NCBI GenBank assembly: GCA_029339505.1
Contig: JAQISU010000026.1
Location: forward strand, 1,041,501 to 1,105,500
Source: Unio delphinus
Lineage: Eukaryota > Mollusca > Bivalvia > Unionida > Unionidae
Length of the DNA stretch: 64,000 nt
Direction of reading: 5' to 3'
Below the pieces are notes generated by a model. The model was not told the origin of the DNA. It was given only the letters and a program-made list of their open reading frames with translations, and did not search any database. Numbering within the stretch: the first letter of the stretch is position 1; each line of letters opens with the position of its first letter. Position numbers and translations under genes: made by a program. Positions 57,383 to 64,000 of this stretch are shown here, in pieces.

Positions 57383-60300
57383 ATGGACCATAGTGTTGAT
57401 GAGCAAACCCAGCACAGACAAAGGGTTCAGATCCTGAAGCGAGAAATCCAGCAGCTAGTAAGTTCAGCACTATTCTGTATTATTAAAAGTTTGTCTTCTT
57501 TCCAGGGAAGCTATAGTAGCTTAGTTGGTAGAGCATCAGACTGGTAACCAAATAGCAGTGTGTTTTAAACTTGTGTCAGCCTGGGTCAGCTGTCTCGGTG
57601 TTCTGGGAATGGCATTTAGCTACCATTTTGCCTATCATATAAGCAGGAAATATACTTTAGGTGCAATTAAGAACTAACCTTTTTTAATTTGTTTTGATTT
57701 TAGCTCATTTCATCTTTGGGCAGCGTTTAATGTCTACAATTATATTTAGCAAGAAACACTGACATATCTGCAAAGATAACATTTCTGCTTAAAATATGAA
57801 AGACTTTGTCCAGTTCACATTCTGACATTGCTACAATCCACATTCTAAGTCATTGGTTAGTCAAATTTGTATCAGTACATTATCGGATATACATGTACTG
57901 TTGGACTTTTGTAGCCGTTGTAATGTCAAGACCTGTTCTGTGACAAAATACAACAAAGATTTTTTTTGGGATGGGGGGCTGTTGTTTGAAGAGAAAAAAA
58001 TCACAAGGATACTACAACAGGGATAACTGGAATATTAAGTATGAACATCCATTCTACCATCTTTGCCATCATTAATAAAGCTTTATTTACAAAAATTACA
58101 CTGCCATTTACATTCTCAAATCCTCATATACAGGACTGTGATCCCCTAATTTGTATATATAAATATCTGCAAGTGTGGTTAGCCTTGAACTAATATTCAG
58201 TATCTATTTTATACACTTACAGTGCCAGAAGTTACAGGAAGAAGGGGAGGAGACTCTGGTACTCATGACCAACAGGTTAAGGCCAGATCTGGAGTGCAGC
58301 ATGCAAGGATCAAATGCAGGCCTCAAGTTTGTCCAATCCCAGCAAGGCGTTGTTACGAACTTTGTCAAGTATTTTCAGAGTGAGACAGCAATCTTACATT
58401 TGTTGTACATGTATACATGCAAAGAAAGAAATTTTCCTCACACTTTTTTAACACTTGCCCACTAAAGACATTTATTGTTTTCTTGATTAGTATAGTGTTC
58501 TTGAGTACTCAGTGTCAGAATTCAAGACTCTTTGTTCAATTGATAATCTTTAAAATGTTGAACAGCATGGAATGGAGTTCTCTTACTCTTCTAACCGGTT
58601 CCCTTAATTGAGATAGTGTGAATGGAATCATGGAAACTAACATGGCATCTTTTGACTCTCAACTGGCAATTGTTGCTTACAATTGTTAAAAATGTAAGAC
58701 TCCAGGGAATGGAAGGAAGTTTTTGTGTATTTGTACAAAATTGTTACTGGTGCAATAGCTATTGATACTGCACAATGGAATTTAGATTTTTTTGTTTCTG
58801 ATTGCTCTACATTATTCAATTGAGTATGCACTTTCTGAATTTGGAGCTATTTGCATATCATTTTTGGAACACCAGCTGGCCGAGTGGTCTAAAATGCTTG
58901 CCATTACTAATCACTGCCATCTCACTTTTGTCAGTGTGGGTTCAGGTCACTCAGATTTTGACATGGAACTATTATCCGCCATGAGTTCAATGTGAATAGA
59001 CCCTCCCAGAGTGGTGAATTGTCAGTTGACACCAGTACATTCTTGTATCCACCATGCCAGCCTAGAAACAGCAATTTGTTTGTCAAGAATGTCATGATGA
59101 TGGTTCTGTCATTTAAGTTGTAATCAGAGTAAAATTATTATGAGTTTAAAGCACATTTGGTTTTCCTCTCAGCTCTTTTTCATCTAGTTTTACATTAATC
59201 TGTCTTGTCTTCTGTTCTTATGTTGGTATCCCATTCTGTTTTTCTGTAATTACATGTAGTTATGGAATAGTCATTTTAGGTTATCATGTATCCTACCATT
59301 AGCGGTCAGAGTACACTCCTCAAAATAATACAGTTGATTCATGGGTAAGTCGTATGTGTTGAGTTATAACACAACATAAGTCCAACCACAATTATTAAGA
59401 ATTGGTAATTTCATTAATGAACAATTGCTCATAGTTTTGAATGTTTCTGGTCCTTTACGTCATTGTATTTTAATCCATATGTGACAAGTCATATTGTTAT
59501 TTTATGTCTCTTCCCTAGATTTCATTAACGGTTTAAGAAACAAATGTCTTCCATATTAAAGGGAAAGAGTTAAGTCTTTTTTTTTTTTTTTCACCATTGT
59601 GCATACACAATGGTGTGTATAGCACAGTACAAACCTGGGTGTGTATATTGCATGCAGTAACTATGAACAGGTGAGTTTCACGTTAGACAATTAAGTAAAC
59701 ATTGTTATTATTTTTAGTTTATTTTGTTTTCTTTCAGTTTTAATTCAGGAACAAATTTTGACCTAATACTTTACAAGTGTTGCTCTCTCTCTATAAGAAT
59801 GTTTTAGCACCACACAAGTATGTTGCTCTCTTCTGATAGGGAGGTTGCAGTCTACACATCTCATATTCAGAGAAGGTTGTTGTTCCCTCCTACACAAAAG
59901 ATGGTGCACCACTCCTAGCTTTTTAATGTTATTCAGATGGGAATGACCAGCAGTGTACCTTCTGAATGATGAATCGGTTGAGGATGAAGTATTCTCCAAT
60001 TATCACTCAATGGTCTCAGAGTAGGTAGATAGATTACAGAACATGTGCCCACCTTCTACCATCCCATCCTTTGCAAGATTTGGAGTTTGCCCACATGACT
60101 CAGACTAGGTAAGAGCAGTAGATCAATTATTCCAATTAATCCATATGGGATGTATGCCTACTATCTCAGGCTCATTGGCCCTGTCTACCGCATATGTAAT
60201 ACTGGATCCAACCCACACAGTGATATAATATGGCTTGTGTCCTGACATCACCTCCTCACCAGGTCACATCAAGTTAGAAGGCTATAGGGTTCGTATCCAA

Positions 60301-63300
60301 TGCAGATGGGCGATCTTGTCTCCCCACTCCTAACAACTTTGAATTGTGGGACCTGGCACAGAGTGCAATTATGCCATCTCTGATGCCGAATCAATCCCTG
60401 ATTCAGATTATGCTAGTTGATCATAATCCTTGTTGACTCAGTGAATTAGAAGTAGAAGCAGTACCACTGACATCTACCAGTTTCGAGTCATCCTTTCAAT
60501 TTAAATGACATTGTTGAGGTCTGGTCATTTGATAAATAGTCTATGGCCTCTTAACCCTGGACTTGAACAATTGGACACAAAGTACATAAAGATACTTTAC
60601 GTTTTGCTTCTTCCTCATTCCTCCATTATCGAGGACATTTCTCAGGTTTGCCAAAGGTCAAAATGTCACTCGGCCATATCATGGCTGGTACAACCAGCCA
60701 TCTTACAATACATAGAGAAATTTGCTGTTTCCGAGATGTTCAGACATGCGCTTTCTCATGTGATGGCATTATCAGTGAAAATTCAACATCTCCATCATGA
60801 TTTGTTTTGGACTCTCCAGAGGTCTTGCTTAACCATAACCAGGATCTTCTGCGGCTGTTCTATTTAAAGTCTAGACCCAATTCAGGGATTCAATATTGCT
60901 TTGCTGGATCATCGAGATCCTGGCCCATCAACTTGGAATGTAGAAATGTCAATTGCAAAGTGTTGAAAACAGCTCCAGTCCAACATGCAACCTCAAACTT
61001 GACCTAGTCAGTCAGATTCACTGCACTCAGTAATTAGACAACACAAGAGAATGTTATCAAACTCACCTTCCTTTCCTACTGTAGGAAGTATGGTGACAGC
61101 CCTTGGTATCCAAACTCTGTCATGTTGTACATCCCTCTACCAAGCATTGCCAAAGGTGCTCAACTAGACCTTTTTCAGAGCCCTATCTTGGATGAATTTT
61201 GGGTCCTTTACATCATGATCAATGGTTATTGACTTTTGTTTGGAAACAACCTCAAGGACCCCAGTGTTCTTTCATCAGTCCAATCTGGTGAAATTAAGGG
61301 AAAACATGCACACCCTTTTACAGATGGGGACAGTCAAAAAGACATGAAAAGAAGCCTTCTGCATAATATTCCTGAATCTTCCTGGTTATGAAAAAAAGTG
61401 TAATTTTTTACATTTAACCGACAACTGGTGAGTCAGATATTTAAAGCATGAATTCATTTTCATGCCTTAAAAGCAATACATTTTTCAGATCTGTTAGTCA
61501 CTGACTTGGAGAGCTTATAGAATGGCTTGTTGTCTGTCATCCATGGAAGTTCCATCTTCAGAATATCCCCACAGGTTGATCTTCCAAATCATACAAATCC
61601 ATTTGGGGAGTTGGTGGCTGTAGGGGTTAAAATTGTTGGAATACATTTAAAAGAAGAAGAAAAAAATCAATGCTTAAGGATTCTAAATTTTTAAGTTATG
61701 ATTTACTCTTGAGCAGAAAAACAGAAGTTTTCATGCAGTATTTGATTCACTTAAGCTCCCTGGATGTTTTCTGCCGAATCAGCTAAGTTATATTTAACTC
61801 CATAAATCAGTGCCCTATACAAAAACCTGAATAATTCAGAAATTATATTCTGTATAGAAATGATAGTGGATAGAAGGTGCTGAATTATTTGAGTGAAACG
61901 CGTCAGCTGATTCTGTACCTCCATGTATATCATTCTACCACTGTTTTCTCTATATAAAAAAACCCTTTGCTTTATAGATTAAAAAAAAGGAAAAACTTAT
62001 TGCATTATCTTGGCTTGGTAGTTGTCAGTCAGGACAATACAAATTTTGCCCATACTGTATTTGCAGACAGTAACTGCATTTATTATGTTCTTCTTTCTAA
62101 TTCATGTATATACTGTTATAAATGTATATGTGGGTAAAAGAACAGCACATTCTTTTTTCCTGAGTTGTAAACATAACTATCTACTTTTTAGTATCATGGT
62201 TTTTGCAACCTTTACCAATGTATGGATCCCACAGTGGCCATCTAGAAAATCTTTGCTATTGCACTTCCTCTGATGACGAGTTAGTCTTGAATGACACTGG
62301 TACTGATCTGACAGATAATATTGCTCCAGAATCTTGTTGCTTCTGTATCAGCTCAGGATTTCATTAGAAATTTGTTATGGGGTGTAGTAGTTGGTCATCT
62401 TGAAAATCTTAACGCTATGCTTCCCTCATGGAAAGTGATATCATTGTTGGGTTTTAACAAAATTTCTTCTTGTGATATTTAGTTGCCATTGACCAGGTGG
62501 CTATGATCATTGATGACATTATATCCAGTGTCTGAAATTAATGTATTCATTTTGCCTTTTTCATTTGTGTATATGCTTGTTGCAATATCACAGGTCTCAG
62601 AAAAGTTTATGCATATTTGGACACAAATTTTTATCTGAGATACAGAAATTCATTTATGTGGGAGTCATCCATTTGCATGCAGTAGCTGGTGAGAACTTCA
62701 AAGACTTAACTGTCCTGCTTCAATTACCTAATGAGTGAGAAAATGTATTGATCAATTAATCATATTTGCAGTTCTGATATTTACAATGACATAATTCAGT
62801 GGCTTAAAGACCCACATATGAGAATGTCATCATTTTAAGAGTAGAGCAAAAGAACATCACACAATAGGAAGTTCAAAGCCTTCAGCAAAGGTCCAAGTAG
62901 GAAAATGTGCTGATATTACTAAATTTAGTGGCAGAAATATCCAGAGATGTGGTCATGGTCATTATTAGAGGTCATCAAATGAACAACTTTAGCTTTTATT
63001 ATTGTGTTAATTTACGAGTGTAGCCAAGTAAGTAGTGCATCTGATCTTAAAATCAAGACAAGTTTAGACTTAAACAAAATGCCATTTACAAATCCAGATA
63101 AGTATTTTGGGGTTAAACTGCAAATTGACAAAGATTGTAATGAGATTCAGAAGAGTGCTTAAGCTGCTAGAACTAATAGTTCAGATGGGACCATAGCCAT
63201 GTGTAAGAAAGTGTATGATGCCTGGCTTAGTATTTGGAATATGACTTTTCTTTGGATTGACATAATTCAGTATTAATCTGATGGTCAAACAAGAGCTGTC

Positions 63301-64000
63301 TGTCAGTGTTATAAAGATTATGGAAAATTAAACTCAGTAGCAGCTACTGGTTCTTGTAATCTGCAAAGTTCCACATTTTCAAGGCAGGAGACTTCTAGAG
63401 ACTGAGCACATGATATTGTAATACATAAGTAATTAATGAATTAAAAATAATTACAAATAAGTAAAACTGACATGGTTTTGTGTCTCTTTATTCCTGGCAT
63501 TATAATGAACATTTAGCCACTTCAGGTATGCCCAACTTGCTTCTGTGAGGGGATTACAAATTTTGCTGATGGAACCCCTATTGGTACCAAAATAGGAGTC
63601 CTGGAGTCTTAGCATAATTCCAGTTAAACATCTGAATATTTAATTGAGACATACATATCAGAATTTAACAAGCATCTGCTAATTACAAACAAAATAGATT
63701 GTCAAATATTTGATGACAAATTGTGAATTCTTATTCTTTACTATCTTCATTTAGAACATGGTGAAGAAGATCAAGTCACTTCCATCAGACCAGAAGATAA
63801 GGCAAAAAGCAAAGATCATAATTCTCAGATAAAGAATGCAGCCATTAAAGTAGAACCAGTGCAGCTAAAACCTACAGCTAGTACCTCAGAACTGTATCAA
63901 GAACCTAAAGTGTTCATAGACAACATCATTAAAAATAGACTGGTTGATTCTGAGAACTCAGATAATAACAATTATGATGATGATGATGATGATAATGTCA
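57383..64000 (+). CDS. Novel multi-exon gene, 3' end outside window
   Basis: Three phase-consistent exons: 57383-57457 (25 codons), 58223-58379 (52 codons plus one base) and 63755-64000 (two bases plus 81 codons, still open at the window end). The start ATG has G at -3 and +4. Residues 8-40 are charged and helical (Q-H-R-Q-R-V-Q-I-L-K-R-E-I-Q-Q-L / C-Q-K-L-Q-E-E-G-E-E), probably a coiled coil. The third exon is polar and disordered, with an I-K-V-E sumoylation-type motif and a D-D-D-D-D-D run. I do not recognise the family. A nuclear protein is suggested by composition only. More exons may hide in the 5.4-kb intron. Confidence 0.6.
57507..57640 (+). repeat. tRNA-derived SINE in first intron
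   Basis: A-box TAGCTTAGTTGGTAGAGCAT, a weak B-box region (TTTTAAACTTGT), then CTGGGTCAGCTGTCTCGGTG and GGCATTTAGCTACC, the body shared with 2465 and 51206. Confidence 0.75.
57641..58222. other. First intron, unique part
   Basis: AT-rich intron ending with a TACACTTACAG acceptor. Nothing else was recognised. Confidence 0.5.
58866..59015 (+). repeat. tRNA-derived SINE
   Basis: A-box CTGGCCGAGTGGTCTAAAAT and B-box-like GTGGGTTCAGGTC at SINE spacing. The head resembles family A, the body differs. Confidence 0.7.
59016..62209. other. Large intron; possible degraded element at 59760-61400
   Basis: From about 59760 to 61400 open stretches recur (for example 60505-60867, 120 codons) and base composition is less AT-rich. 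This suggests an old transposon insertion, but I could not identify any domain. The remainder is featureless. Confidence 0.35.
62210..62500 (+). repeat. Further copies of the ~150-bp dispersed unit
   Basis: CAGTGGCCATCTAGAAAATCT, then TTGCTATTGCACTTCCTCTG and GTTAGTCTTGAATGA, followed by TCATCTTGAAAATCTTAACG. These match the array at 53843-55070 in the same orientation, about two units. Confidence 0.6.
62501..63754. other. End of large intron
   Basis: Unique AT-rich sequence ending at the acceptor CTTCATTTAG of the exon at 63755. Confidence 0.45.

Noticed and set aside
57507..57580. A tRNA gene
   Set aside because: The A-box is good, but the B-box is degenerate, the acceptor stem does not pair, and a shared SINE body follows.
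60505..60867. 120-codon plus-strand gene
   Set aside because: No domain, no splice context, and embedded in a block that looks like a decayed insertion.

Overview
The window is nuclear DNA of an animal. It is AT-rich and dense in TA, CA and GA microsatellites. Its genes carry GT/AG introns, and it holds tRNA-derived SINEs, several LINE families, an LTR retrotransposon and DNA transposons. The repeat mix suggests a lophotrochozoan, perhaps a bivalve mollusc. That is an inference, because no species marker is present.

Host-like genes. (1) At the left end, two minus-strand exons (2128-2257 and 4035-4090) read in one phase, and the first encodes an ankyrin-type repeat. (2) A C2H2 zinc-finger gene covers 32668-50188 on the minus strand. 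I resolve five phase-compatible exons (about 1,131 residues), with a start exon holding only 13 coding bases. (3) At the right end a plus-strand gene starts at 57383, continues at 58223-58379 and 63755, and leaves the window. I do not recognise its family.

Transposase-derived genes. The most unusual locus is 20207-26529 (minus). It is an intron-rich gene of about 13 in-phase exons encoding a C4HC3 PHD-type finger, an acidic linker, a FLYWCH finger and a MULE transposase core with D, D and E all present. The linker is built from four tandem copies of one 72-bp exon, three of them inside a roughly 385-400 bp tandem unit containing a TA microsatellite. One exon carries a one-base frameshift. A separate intronless MULE-like gene at 15901-17103 (minus) keeps both Asp residues but has Lys where Glu is expected, and a 130-bp relic of the same family lies at 7681-7810.

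Mobile DNA. A Ty3/gypsy element with matched LTRs (7867-13967) has integrase upstream of reverse transcriptase, the Gmr1-like order. Its LTRs are about 98% identical, yet its coding part is broken and deleted. A TIR element (14219-15705), a TTAA-flanked piggyBac-like MITE (38966-39522), a decayed DIRS-like relic (27500-29100), at least five LINE fragments (one nested in another) and about nine SINE copies fill introns and intergenic space.

Tandem repeats. A nearly G-free C/A array (7029-7670), a 39-bp minisatellite (30360-31230), a 58-bp satellite (43436-44712) and a roughly 150-bp dispersed unit (53843-55070, with inverted relatives near 2.6 kb and others near 62 kb) are the main blocks. The octamer TACCGGTA interrupts both the 39-bp and the 58-bp arrays as the same 6-bp insertion. 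It may be a transposon excision footprint.

All exon models rest on reading splice signals, phase and protein motifs by eye. No alignment or transcript data were available.
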